Below are positions 26,651 through 39,863 of a stretch of 64,000 nt of DNA, piece by piece. The notes below the pieces were generated by a model. The model saw only the letters and a list, made by a program, of their open reading frames with translations. It was not told the DNA's origin and did not search any database. Location: contig CATOSI010000001.1 in the NCBI GenBank assembly GCA_951812505.1, forward strand, positions 248,001 to 312,000, in the 5' to 3' direction. This DNA is from an uncultured Dehalococcoidia bacterium. Lineage in GTDB: Bacteria; Chloroflexota; Dehalococcoidia; Lucifugimonadales; UBA1123. The translations under genes were made by a program, and so were the position numbers. Each line of letters begins with the position of its first letter. Position 1 is the stretch's first letter.

Positions 26651-27753
26651 ATTCCGCGCACGCGCCTGCGCCTGAGTATGTAGAGGAAGAACGGAGCCCC
26701 GCAGAAAGCGGTAACTATCCCTACCGGAAGTTCCGCGGGACTGACGGCAGTCCTGGCAATGAGGTCCGCGAGCACGAGAAAAGTCGCTCCAACCAGACCC
26801 GACATCGGCAGTATGAAGCGATAGTCAACTCCCCAGATTAGGCGCACCACGTGAGGCGCAACCAGTCCTACAAAGCCGATGAGTCCGCTGAACGAGACAG
26901 CCGTAGCCGTGGCCAGTGTCGCCATACCTATCAGGATCAGCTTTATCTTCTCCACATCCACTCCCAGCGCGACGGCGTGCTCCTCGCTGAATTGGAGCAC
27001 ATTCAGCGTCCGCGCGAATCCCAGAATCACCCCCACGCTTGGAATCAAGTAGAGCAGCGCGATTCCGCTCTCGTTCCACTCCGCGGATATGAAGCTTCCC
27101 AGCAGCCAACTCAGGACCGGTCTGAGATCCGGGTCGCTCCTTATCATCAGCAGACTGCTCACCGCTCCGGCCAGGGCTGAAATTGCGACACCTGCGAGAA
27201 TCAGGGTTGTCAGCGGCGTTCCTTGCGAACTTCTCGCAATCGAGTAGGCTGCTATGACCGCTCCAATCCCGCCCGCAAATGCCGCGATTGGGAGAACGGT
27301 GATTCCAAGAATGACTAGGGGAACGCCTGTGAGCAGCACTATCGTGGCAGCGAGCCCGGCCCCAGACGCCACCCCAATCAGGTATGGATCGGCGAGAGGG
27401 TTCTTGAACAGCCCTTGATACGCCGCGCCCGACATGGCGAGCGCCGCCCCTACAATCGCCGCCAACACAACTCTTGGAATGCGAAGCTGCCAGAGTATGG
27501 TGTCCCACGTGGAGGGTAGGTCGGACGCCGAGGCGACACCCGGGAGACGCGAAATGAGAATCTTCACTACGGCCATAAACGGTATATCCACCGAACCCTG
27601 CGTAGAGGCGAAGATGGCGGTCAGAATGACTACCAGTCCGCCTATTGCGAGCCGCCACCATGGATATCTCAGACCAATCAGGCGAACGGCGATATTATCC
27701 AGGCTCACCGCCTCGATGTTCCCCGATCGCGTCTGTTCGCCGCTCCGTTCCAT
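26647..27753 (-). CDS. btuC: Vitamin B12 ABC transporter permease (FecCD family)
   Basis: 368 residues with about ten membrane helices. Signature pieces are RIPRVVLAAIVGAALAMSGAAYQGLFKNPLADP (first third), LILAGVAISALAGAV and GLVAPHVVRLIWG. It has a hydrophilic N-terminal tail of about 35 residues before the first helix. It forms the membrane channel of the B12 importer together with BtuD and the lipoprotein BtuF. It overlaps btuD by four bases and lies nine bases after btuF. Confidence 0.93.
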   Translation of the reverse strand: MERSGEQTRSGNIEAVSLDNIAVRLIGLRYPWWRLAIGGLVVILTAIFASTQGSVDIPFMAVVKILISRLPGVASASDLPSTWDTILWQLRIPRVVLAAIVGAALAMSGAAYQGLFKNPLADPYLIGVASGAGLAATIVLLTGVPLVILGITVLPIAAFAGGIGAVIAAYSIARSSQGTPLTTLILAGVAISALAGAVSSLLMIRSDPDLRPVLSWLLGSFISAEWNESGIALLYLIPSVGVILGFARTLNVLQFSEEHAVALGVDVEKIKLILIGMATLATATAVSFSGLIGFVGLVAPHVVRLIWGVDYRFILPMSGLVGATFLVLADLIARTAVSPAELPVGIVTAFCGAPFFLYILRRRRVRGI

Positions 27754-27762
27754 TTTACCGTG

Positions 27763-28866
27763 TTACCTGAATAGCCCCGGATACACCCATCGCGCAAGTT
27801 CCTCGACCCCGTCTATGAATCTTGGACCTGGGATGCTGAGCGCATCGCTGCTGGGTGTGTAGAACGCTTCGTTGCGCACTGCCCAGACTTCCGCTAGTGC
27901 TGGCTCAGCCAGAATCGTGTCCGGTGACGAGGTTATGATGATGTTGGGTTCTTTCTCCACGATCACCTCAGGACTGATCTGCGCGTACCCCTCTATGTCC
28001 GCCGCGATATTCTCCAACCTCAGCAGGTCGAAGACTTCCTGGATAAGCGTGCCTCGACCCGGCGTCCAGTAGGATCCCACGTCCTGGAACACCGTCGGCC
28101 CCGCCCCGACAGATGTCAGCGCCTCCTTGATAAGATCCAGCTTGGCCTCGAACTCCAGCGCGACCTCTTCCGCAGCATTCGGATTACCGACTATGCGGCC
28201 CCACAGCCGGACGTTGTCCGCCACTTTCGTGAAATCATCCGTAAGCGTCGGAATGTACAGAACCTTCAACCCCGCACGTTCGAGGTCCTCGTTGAACCTG
28301 TCGAAGAACACGTAAACCAGGTCCGGCTCCAGGTCCACCGTGGACTCGATATCCATGCCGAATGCATTGCCGACCCTGGCGATGTCATCAACCTCGGGTG
28401 GATAGGTAACGAAGTCGTGGGTCGCGATTACGCGGTGGCCCTCGCCCATGGCGAACAGCATCTCCACCACCGCCGAGTCGAAAGCGACAATTCTTTCGGG
28501 CGGCTCTTCGAATACTATCTCGCGTCCATCCGCCGACAGCACGGTTAGCGGAAACGTCGCTGTTAGAAATACGGGCTTCGGTTCCGCGAGCCGCTGAGGT
28601 GCGGATGGCTGGGCGGGCTGCTGGGGCTGCTGAGATGCGGGTGGCTGAACCGGCTGGGCGGGAGTTGGCGCCGGGGCCGCCGGGGCGGGCTGCTGAGGCG
28701 CGGCGGGCGGTTGAACCGGCCTGGTGGGTGCTTCCGCCGGGGCGGCGGGCACGGGTGGCTGAGGTGGCTGAGGCGCGGGTGGCGCTTCGGATGAACAGCC
28801 TGTCGCAAGAGTCGCAAGGGCGACACTCAGCATCAAGACAGGAATGATGAACTTAGTCTTGATCAA
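27763..28866 (-). CDS. btuF: Cobalamin ABC transporter substrate-binding lipoprotein
   Basis: 367 residues. A lipoprotein signal ends in LATGC (Cys24). It is followed by an unusual Pro/Ala/Gln-rich stretch (about 28-98) with repeated PPAPQ/PAQP units, then the helical-backbone metal-receptor fold: ERIVAFDSAVVEMLFAMGEG, VGNAFGMDIESTVDLEPDLVYVF and ETTV-type C-terminal lobe. It captures corrinoid outside the membrane and hands it to BtuCD. The long proline-rich linker probably spaces the domain from the membrane or wall. First gene of the operon behind the riboswitch. Confidence 0.92.
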   Translation of the reverse strand: MIKTKFIIPVLMLSVALATLATGCSSEAPPAPQPPQPPVPAAPAEAPTRPVQPPAAPQQPAPAAPAPTPAQPVQPPASQQPQQPAQPSAPQRLAEPKPVFLTATFPLTVLSADGREIVFEEPPERIVAFDSAVVEMLFAMGEGHRVIATHDFVTYPPEVDDIARVGNAFGMDIESTVDLEPDLVYVFFDRFNEDLERAGLKVLYIPTLTDDFTKVADNVRLWGRIVGNPNAAEEVALEFEAKLDLIKEALTSVGAGPTVFQDVGSYWTPGRGTLIQEVFDLLRLENIAADIEGYAQISPEVIVEKEPNIIITSSPDTILAEPALAEVWAVRNEAFYTPSSDALSIPGPRFIDGVEELARWVYPGLFR

Positions 28867-28921
28867 TGGTTACTCCTGATTTTCTAGCATTGATCGGTTC
28901 GTCTGAATCCCAGACGCCAAT

Positions 28922-28963
28922 CCGACAAAAGTAAAGGCCCCGCTTCCAGGAGAAGCAGGGCCT
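28922..28963 (-). terminator. Terminator of the cobalamin riboswitch
   Basis: AGGCCCCGCTTC (28935-28946) and GAAGCAGGGCCT (28952-28963) form a 12-bp stem with a five-base loop and one G-T pair. On the minus strand it is followed by TTTACTTTTGT. It sits between the aptamer and btuF. A hairpin beside it (28968-28985) can alternatively pair its GCCATGAC side with GTCATGGC near 29003-29010, a candidate antiterminator. Confidence 0.85.
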
Positions 28964-29010
28964 GTCATGGCTTACACGCCATGCCTGTACCTTTCCTCGA
29001 AGGCCATGAC

Positions 29011-29140
29011 ATTGACGAGAGCAGTGGATCGGGCTTGCTCCAACTCCGTGGAACCTACCGTTGCGGGACAGCGCTGGACTTCGACCAGCTTCCTCTTTTG
29101 AGCCCAGTGACGGGCACTCCCACCGTCAGATTTCTGTTTT
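29011..29140 (-). ncRNA. Cobalamin (B12) riboswitch
   Basis: Read on the minus strand this leader contains the conserved aptamer parts in order: GTGCCCGTCACTGGGC (paired arm), AAAAGAGGAAGCTGGTCGAA (core with GGA and GAA), CAGCGCTGTCCCGCAACGGT (invariant CCCGCAAC core) and AAGCCCGATCCACTG (B12 box, 29022-29036). It precedes btuF, btuC, btuD and cobQ. Corrinoid binding would be expected to favour the terminator at 28935-28963 and shut off the operon. Confidence 0.9.
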
Positions 29141-31487
<2,347 letters not shown>

Positions 31488-31513
31488 GCGGACTCACATT
31501 CGTTGACCAAAAA

Positions 31514-31540
31514 GGGGCGGCGCAACATCTGCGCCGCCCC
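31514..31540 (-). terminator. Terminator between gyrB and the cysteine synthase gene
   Basis: GGGGCGGCGCA and TGCGCCGCCCC form an 11-bp perfect stem with a five-base loop. On the minus strand a TTTTT run follows, so it clearly serves the cysteine synthase gene; the strong stem probably stops gyrB transcripts too. Confidence 0.85.
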
Positions 31541-31566
31541 TGTGATTCATGAATGCCCTCGAGAAA

Positions 31567-32487
31567 TCAGCCCCACATCCCCGTGCTGAAGTATCGCTCT
31601 CCAATGTCATTGAAGATAGTTACGACCTTTCCTGATCCCGACCTCTCCGCGATCTTGAACGCGCCGAGCATATAGGCCCCCGAACTCTGTCCGGCGAACA
31701 GGCCCTTAGCGGACAATGCCAGCGACACTTCCCTGGCCTCGTCAACGTCTATCGGGAGCATCTCGTCAACTACACTCTGGTCAAGCGTATTCGGAATGAT
31801 GTGCCCTTCGCCAAGTGGCTTCAGACCCTCGACTCCCGGCCACTCAGGCGGATTTATGCCGATGACCTGGATGTCGGCGCTCTGTTCCTTGAGGCGGCGG
31901 CCCACTCCGCTGATCGTACCGCCCGTACCCACTCCGGCCACGAAGTGAGTGATGTCCGGCGCCTGTTCGAGGATCTCCTCCCCGGTTGTATCATAGTGCG
32001 CCCGGGGATTGTTCAGGTTAGAGTACTGGTCGCACCAGAAATACTTGTCCGGTTCCGACTCGAAGCGCCTCCTGACCTCGTAGAGAGTTTCGTCGTAGCC
32101 GAGCATTGGGTCCGTGTATATGATCTCAGCCCCATGTGCGATCAGGCGCTTCTTACGCTCTTCGCTTGCGTTCTCCGGCATTACCAGTGCCACTTTGTAT
32201 CCAAGTACGGCTCCAATCATCGCGTAGGCAATGCCCGCGTTGCCGGATGTGGCGTCAAGGATAGTCTTGTCCGGAGTCAGGTCGCCCGACAAGATCGCCT
32301 CTACCAGCATTCGTAGCACTGGTCTGTCTTTGATGGAACCGCCGGGATTCAGATGCTCATACTTTGCATATACTTGAGCGTTACCTATGGGCCGGTTAAG
32401 TTCGATTTTCACCAGCGGAGTGTTTCCGATGGCCTTTAGAGGCGGATACCCCTGGATGAATTCTAAAAACTCCTTAGAAGGAGCCAA
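31567..32487 (-). CDS. cysM: PLP-dependent cysteine synthase family protein
   Basis: 306 residues, fold type II PLP enzyme. IGNTPLVKIE starts the domain, HLNPGGSIKDRP carries the PLP Lys, ATSGNAGIAYAMIG binds the substrate carboxylate, GVGTGGTISGVGRRLKE is the phosphate loop, and FAGQSSGAYM provides the Ser that contacts the PLP ring nitrogen. It joins O-acetylserine (or O-phosphoserine) and sulfide, or belongs to the cystathionine synthase branch. The start is TTG at 32487 with AAGGGG eight bases upstream. The symbol is tentative, as CysK and CysM cannot be told apart here. Confidence 0.92.
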   Translation of the reverse strand: MAPSKEFLEFIQGYPPLKAIGNTPLVKIELNRPIGNAQVYAKYEHLNPGGSIKDRPVLRMLVEAILSGDLTPDKTILDATSGNAGIAYAMIGAVLGYKVALVMPENASEERKKRLIAHGAEIIYTDPMLGYDETLYEVRRRFESEPDKYFWCDQYSNLNNPRAHYDTTGEEILEQAPDITHFVAGVGTGGTISGVGRRLKEQSADIQVIGINPPEWPGVEGLKPLGEGHIIPNTLDQSVVDEMLPIDVDEAREVSLALSAKGLFAGQSSGAYMLGAFKIAERSGSGKVVTIFNDIGERYFSTGMWG

Positions 32488-32734
32488 AGTCAGTACCCCT
32501 TACCCTTCCGATTCCAGATTGAGGCGGACTTCCATAGCTAGGCATTGAGTATAGCCACTTTCGCCGAATGTAGTCTAGTCAGACACTGCGGACCGCTGTC
32601 CGAAGAAGGGAAACGATTTCATAAGTTACCTCTCCCTAGACAGGTGAGGGCTACCAGGTTCGATATCCTCCATTGTCGAGAAACAGGCGAACAAGTGACA
32701 AGATTTATGTAATTTACTCAAGAAATATCCAGTC
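32488..32734. other. Gap between the cysteine synthase gene and the next promoter
   Basis: About 250 bases with no gene and no clear promoter. A minus-strand TATACT lies near 32550 and may be the -10 box for the cysteine synthase gene, without a good -35. Confidence 0.35.
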
Positions 32735-32763
32735 TTGACAGGTTTATCCCAGGGAGATAATGT
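32735..32763 (+). promoter_or_regulatory. Strong predicted promoter before the structured leader
   Basis: A perfect TTGACA (32735-32740) and TAATGT (32758-32763) with a 17-base spacer. Transcription would begin about 32770, right at the first stem of the leader element. Confidence 0.65.
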
Positions 32764-32771
32764 ACCGGTGG

Positions 32772-32878
32772 ACTCACCACAGTCTCTTCAGTCGAACCCT
32801 CAGTTCGTCTGTGAGCTTATGGCACGGAGGCCTTATGCCCCCTTGAAGCTCACATGGATTGAGGCGACTGTGGTGAGT
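32772..32878 (+). ncRNA. Structured leader RNA with three-way-junction shape
   Basis: ACTCACCACAGTC (32772-32784) pairs perfectly with GACTGTGGTGAGT (32866-32878), closing a 107-base element. Inside are a hairpin (CGAAC 32793-32797 with GTTCG 32803-32807) and a longer arm (TGTGAGCTT 32810-32818 with AAGCTCACA 32846-32854, plus GGCA/TGCC within). It matches no riboswitch family I recognise. No T-run follows, and the ribosome-binding site (GGGGG near 32899) lies outside it. Confidence 0.6.
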
Positions 32879-32910
32879 GGCCGAAACCTTGCCGATAGGG
32901 GGCTACTGAT

Positions 32911-34176
32911 ATGAAGGCCAAAGTCGCCGCGGGCGCAATCATCGCCATCATGGGCATCGGACTGATAGCGTTTACGGTGTCCCAATCTCAGGCCCAGACC
33001 CCTGTAAAATCCGACGACCTCGCCAAGTTCGCTGCCCTCATGCAGTACATCCGCTTCCAACCCACTCCCTCCGACGTGAAGGCGAACAACATTCCCCTCC
33101 TGTCCACCCTGGACACCAATCTCTCCGACATATACATAACCGGATTCATAACCCCGTACACCAGCGAGACACCTGAACAGGTGAAAGCGCGTCTCCAGTC
33201 CGTCCCCGAAGAGGACAGGTTCACGGCGGTTATGGTGGAGTCGTACCGTCTCGCCTCGAACCCTCTGCTGCTGGACATAATCCATCAACTTCTTCCGCTG
33301 TACTACGTCGAATTCTTCACCACTGCACAGGATCTGAACACCTCGGCTGAGTTTCTCAAGAGCGCCAAGATTATGGAACTGGCCGATAGGTTCGACTCGT
33401 CGAAATACGCTATACCCGCGCCATCGACTACCGGTACGCCACAGCCGACGCCTACCATGCCAAGCCTCGCGCTGAGATACGACCCGGCCGGCCAGGACCG
33501 CAACTGCGACGACTTCTCTACATGGCGGGAGGCGCAGGCTTTCTTCCTCGCCACCCAGAACGACTCCCACGGCCTCGACCCGGACAGCAACGGCATAGCC
33601 TGCGAAAATCTACCCGGCGCACCTGAGATAATAGAGCCGACACCCATATCATCCTTCCCCAATATCATAAATGCCGGAACCTACGAAGTAGGTAAGCACA
33701 TCGCAACCGGATTATATCGGGGGACTGTAACCCAACGCGGATTCTCCACATCATGTACGTGGAAACGTTGGAGGAAAAACGGCGAATTGGAGTACGAGGC
33801 AGAGCTTGATATTCATTTTGGTGTGGGCTATCAGTTCTATGTCCGAGTACTGGAAACGGACTACAGACTGGAGACCAATTGCCAGCTAACAAGAGTTACA
33901 GACTTCACTCGCCCGCCCACATCCGAACTTCCGAGTGCCATAGAGCCGGGTATGTACCTAGTGGGCGTTGAAATCAAGCCTGGAATTTATGAAGGCGTCG
34001 TACCGACTGAGGACTTCTCGTCTTGCAGTTGGGCGAGACACGCCGATTTCACTGGGGCGTACAGTGAGGCAATCGACACAGGTTTCCACTCAGATGATGG
34101 AGTACCATTCAACGTTCTCGTTGCGCCCGGCGATTACGGCCTAGCTACGAAGTGCCGGCTAACGTTCGTCCGATAG
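32911..34176 (+). CDS. Secreted protein with Excalibur domain and two C-terminal repeats
   Basis: 421 residues. An N-terminal hydrophobic segment (about 5-24, ending SQAQ) is a signal peptide or anchor. A Pro/Thr-rich linker follows residue ~165. An Excalibur-like calcium-binding motif is seen at 190-236: DRNCDDFSTWREAQAFF and GLDPDSNGIACENLPG (DxDxNG loop with paired Cys). Two related beta-rich repeats follow: INAGTYEVGKHIATGLYRG (about 250) and IEPGMYLVGVEIKPGIYEG (about 343), each with a CxW segment. The protein is exported and its role is unknown. It has its own promoter and the structured leader. Confidence 0.75.
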   Translation: MKAKVAAGAIIAIMGIGLIAFTVSQSQAQTPVKSDDLAKFAALMQYIRFQPTPSDVKANNIPLLSTLDTNLSDIYITGFITPYTSETPEQVKARLQSVPEEDRFTAVMVESYRLASNPLLLDIIHQLLPLYYVEFFTTAQDLNTSAEFLKSAKIMELADRFDSSKYAIPAPSTTGTPQPTPTMPSLALRYDPAGQDRNCDDFSTWREAQAFFLATQNDSHGLDPDSNGIACENLPGAPEIIEPTPISSFPNIINAGTYEVGKHIATGLYRGTVTQRGFSTSCTWKRWRKNGELEYEAELDIHFGVGYQFYVRVLETDYRLETNCQLTRVTDFTRPPTSELPSAIEPGMYLVGVEIKPGIYEGVVPTEDFSSCSWARHADFTGAYSEAIDTGFHSDDGVPFNVLVAPGDYGLATKCRLTFVR

Positions 34177-34299
34177 CCACCCTGACCAGGTCAGTCTAAT
34201 TCACAAGCGGGTGTCCAACGAGTACGGACACCAGTTCCTGTCCAAGCGCTATTTCGCCGGATATAACTTCCGTCCGCTGTCCGGCGCGATTCGTCCCTA

Positions 34300-34308
34300 T
34301 GCTATAAT
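34300..34308 (+). promoter_or_regulatory. Extended -10 promoter of the aspartic-protease module
   Basis: TGCTATAAT is an extended -10 element with a perfect TATAAT. No convincing -35 box is present. The first gene of the module begins 48 bases later. Confidence 0.5.
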
Positions 34309-34356
34309 TCAAGTGCGTCTATATAGGCCGAACCAAAATTGGCTGGGAAGAATGCC

Positions 34357-34770
34357 ATGTCAGTCGAAATAGAATCCGAACCGTCCACCGGACAGGATAT
34401 GCCTAAGGGCGAGATGAAAGACAAGCAATTGGACCCCAACGAGCGGACTATGCTCAGCCTGATGCGGCGTGCCCACGCCAAGAAGAAGGGTGCAGGCGCG
34501 TCCATGAATGCCAACGTGGTCGCCAAAGAAGATATAGCGTCTGCCGGGCGAGCCATATACAAGCGGATGCTCTCCGAAATGGAAGCAACCCATTGGGGCC
34601 GAATCGTAGTCATTGACGTCAACACCGGCGACTATGAAATCGCGGACGACGACCTCACTGCCACCATGCGCCTGATGGATAGGAAGCCTGACGCCGTCAC
34701 GTGGGGAGAGCGAATAGGCTACCCCGCACCTTACAATATAGATGAACGGATTGCCCATGAGAAGATATGA
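34357..34770 (+). CDS. Uncharacterised small protein paired with an aspartic protease
   Basis: 137 residues. The N-terminal half is charged and probably flexible. The C-terminal half (EATHWGRIVVIDVNTGDYEIADDDLTATMRLMDRKPDAVTWGERIGYPA) matches a widespread conserved small family found beside retropepsin-like proteins in Cyanobacteria and Chloroflexota. The start is the ATG with GGGAAG upstream; an earlier frame start at 34339 is less likely. It overlaps the next gene through ATGA. No function is established. A toxin-antitoxin-like or regulatory pairing is a guess based only on the layout. Confidence 0.7.
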   Translation: MSVEIESEPSTGQDMPKGEMKDKQLDPNERTMLSLMRRAHAKKKGAGASMNANVVAKEDIASAGRAIYKRMLSEMEATHWGRIVVIDVNTGDYEIADDDLTATMRLMDRKPDAVTWGERIGYPAPYNIDERIAHEKI

Positions 34771-35180
34771 TCAAGGGCAATGTAGTGGCGGTGCGAGCTT
34801 CCGATGGAACCGTCATCTTGGAACCCAGAATAACCCTTCGAGTGGCAGGACCGGACCGGATTTTCCAGACAGTCGAAGCAGTTGTGGATACTGGATTCAC
34901 GACCTACCTGACCCTGCCCGAGCGAACGATCCATGAACTTGGGCTAATCTACCTCGGACAACGTCCCGCGACCTTGGCCAGTGGCGAAGTACGAATGTTT
35001 GATATATACGGTGGTTTGACGCTCTGGCACGACCAACTTCGCGTGGCGGTCATTCATCGCACAAATGACAGACCCCTCATAGGTATGTCTTTACTCAGCG
35101 GCAGCCGCCTTATCGTGGATGCCCGAGAAGGCGGCGATGTAATAATCGAAGAATTCCTTTCTTCGGACGATAGCCCCTGA
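34767..35180 (+). CDS. Retropepsin-like clan AA aspartic protease
   Basis: 137 residues. VEAVVDTGFTTYLTLPE has the catalytic Asp-Thr-Gly of a single-lobed aspartic protease, FDIYGGLTLWHDQLRVAVI forms the middle strands, and RPLIGMSLLSGSRLIVD is the GxxLL strand near the C-terminus that completes the psi loop. Such proteins act as homodimers. The start codon overlaps the stop of the preceding gene, so the pair is surely co-translated. Substrates are unknown. Confidence 0.82.
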   Translation: MIKGNVVAVRASDGTVILEPRITLRVAGPDRIFQTVEAVVDTGFTTYLTLPERTIHELGLIYLGQRPATLASGEVRMFDIYGGLTLWHDQLRVAVIHRTNDRPLIGMSLLSGSRLIVDAREGGDVIIEEFLSSDDSP

Positions 35181-38125
<2,945 letters not shown>

Positions 38126-38166
38126 TACCGCATCCATATGAATACGCCATATTCCAACCATTATCC

Positions 38167-38201
38167 GTCATTCCCGAGAAGGCGGGAATCCAGGGGTAGG
38201 G
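38167..38201 (-). repeat. Hairpin repeat (CCCGCCTTCGCGGG type), copy 1
   Basis: The core ATTCCCGAGAAGGCGGGAAT forms a 7-bp stem. Read on the minus strand it continues as CTACCCCTGGATTCCCGCC. The same element occurs near 44028, 55153 and 59527. It lies between the convergent ends of ligA and the LLM gene. Confidence 0.75.
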
Positions 38202-38271
38202 ATAGACTGCTATACGGCAAAGTCAACTGGACGCAGCAGCAATTGGCTTTCCGTTTAGGACAGGATCGGAG

Positions 38272-39222
38272 TCAGGCGAAGTGAGGTACTACTTCCTCCA
38301 GGAACAGGCGAAGTTGAGTCTCTTGGCTGAATGAGGCGAATCTAACGATCATGGTTTCAGCGCCTGCTTCCCTGTACCTTCTGATTCTCTCGACGGTCAA
38401 CTCCGAAGGGCCATATGGACCCCATCGGTCGCCCCAGAAATTCATCCCGTAATATAGCTTCAGAAACCTGTCCGCCTCATCCGCTGACTTTTCCTGATCT
38501 GGCCCAAGGTTGACCGTCATATAGAATGTTCGCTCGATGTCATCGGTTTCGCGCGACAATTGAGCCGCGTGCTCTTCAACCTTGTGAACGACCTTGCCGT
38601 ACTCATCCGGATAGTCGGAGATGGAGATGATGCCACTGCCGAGTCGCGCGGCGCGAGCAAACTGGACATCTCTGCCGGCTCGCCAGTGAGAGGCGATCAG
38701 AAACGGTACGCCGCCTTTCTGAGGCGATTTCGGCGCGATGCTCGCCTCCTCAAGTGAGAAGTGTTTGCTATGAAAGTCCACGGTCTCCCCGGAGGTGAGC
38801 CTCTTTACGATCTCTACGACTTCCTCGAATCTTGAAGCGCGGGTGAGTGCGTCAATACCCGCGTGTCGCCACTCATTCCGCTGTGCGTCGTTGAACGCCC
38901 CTCCGACTCCGGCCCCGAGAATCAGCCTGCCTCCGGAGATGAAATCAACGGTGGCGGCTTGGTGCGCTAGCGGAACAGGATGTCGAAGTGCGGGAAGCAG
39001 CACCGCCGTACCGAGCCGGACACGCTGCGTATGTGTCGCGATAGCGGTCAAAGTTGACAGTGGTTCCAGCCTTGGCTTGGCGGTAAGACTGTCTCCCACC
39101 CACACTGAGTCTAAACCCGCCTGTTCCGCAGTCTGGGCTAAGTCAACGATTTCGTTGAACTGGCCCGGCTCGCCGCCTTCCATAACCAGGCGGCGTGTCG
39201 GCAGTAGTATTCCGAACTTCAC
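38272..39222 (-). CDS. LLM-class (F420-type) flavin oxidoreductase
   Basis: 316 residues, luciferase-like TIM barrel: MKFGILLPTRRLV, GLDSVWVGDSL, RVRLGTAVLLPALRHPVPLAHQAATVDFISGGRLILGAGVGG and EEVVEIVKRLTSGETVDFHS are typical. Most members in this branch use F420. The start codon overlaps the end of cofC (four bases, ATGA), so it is in one operon with F420 genes, which supports an F420-dependent enzyme. The substrate is unknown. Confidence 0.9.
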   Translation of the reverse strand: MKFGILLPTRRLVMEGGEPGQFNEIVDLAQTAEQAGLDSVWVGDSLTAKPRLEPLSTLTAIATHTQRVRLGTAVLLPALRHPVPLAHQAATVDFISGGRLILGAGVGGAFNDAQRNEWRHAGIDALTRASRFEEVVEIVKRLTSGETVDFHSKHFSLEEASIAPKSPQKGGVPFLIASHWRAGRDVQFARAARLGSGIISISDYPDEYGKVVHKVEEHAAQLSRETDDIERTFYMTVNLGPDQEKSADEADRFLKLYYGMNFWGDRWGPYGPSELTVERIRRYREAGAETMIVRFASFSQETQLRLFLEEVVPHFA

Positions 39223-39863
39223 TCACTTACATCCTTGAGAGCTTCGGCAATCCGAACCAAGCAGGGAGGACTCAGGTCCATGCAGATTCTCAAGTCTTCT
39301 ATCGTGTCTATGTCGCGATAGAATCCGTCCGACTGGTAATTACGAAATCCGACTCTGAGTTCCTCGGCAAGCACTTGATGTCGTCTGTAGCTATCGGAAC
39401 CGAGGAGAGGCCCAAAGCCCAGGTCTGGAGGTACAATGATCCCGTTCGTACCGCCATCATGCGCGCGACACATTGTTAGTATGCGCCCTTGTTCCGACGC
39501 GTCAATCATCCCATTTACGTCCGGCACGGTCAGCAGTGGCAGGTCTGCCGGAATGTAAGCCGCGCTCAGGCCCTCTCCCCATACGCTTCCGAATGCGTAG
39601 TCGAGTGCTTTGTTCAATTCGAGATATTCGTCCTCGATCCACTCTGCGCCTGCATGTACCGATTCGGCTTCGACAGTATCATCCCCCCCAACAACCACAA
39701 CGCGCGAAACCCGCGATCTGACGAGAGTTTGGACCACCCACTTGAACATGCTCAAAGATAGCGCCGCGCGCTGACTTGGTGAAAGTTGAGCGCTGAGGCG
39801 CGTCTTGGACTCGGTTAGTGGTTTCATGGGAACCACTGCCACGATGCGAGACTTAACTGCCAT
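39219..39863 (-). CDS. cofC: 2-phospho-L-lactate (or PEP) guanylyltransferase
   Basis: 214 residues. CofC/FbiD activates phospholactate, PEP or 3-phosphoglycerate with GTP for F420 synthesis. RIVAVVPMKPLTESKTRLS is the N-terminal nucleotide-binding loop, and AAYIPADLPLLTVPDVN holds the metal Asp. NGIIVPPDLGFGPLLGSDSYRRH and DIDTIEDLR end the domain. The ATG at 39863 is preferred to a start 12 codons earlier. It overlaps cofD by 11 bases. Confidence 0.92.
   Translation of the reverse strand: MAVKSRIVAVVPMKPLTESKTRLSAQLSPSQRAALSLSMFKWVVQTLVRSRVSRVVVVGGDDTVEAESVHAGAEWIEDEYLELNKALDYAFGSVWGEGLSAAYIPADLPLLTVPDVNGMIDASEQGRILTMCRAHDGGTNGIIVPPDLGFGPLLGSDSYRRHQVLAEELRVGFRNYQSDGFYRDIDTIEDLRICMDLSPPCLVRIAEALKDVSE

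Noticed and set aside
28560..28790. Possible tandem DNA repeat or CRISPR-like array
   Set aside because: The repetition is that of a coding Pro/Ala/Gln-rich linker in btuF, with no uniform repeat-spacer pattern.
32640..32680. tRNA T-arm-like text (GGTTCGATATCC)
   Set aside because: The flanking bases do not form the T stem and no acceptor or anticodon stem could be drawn.
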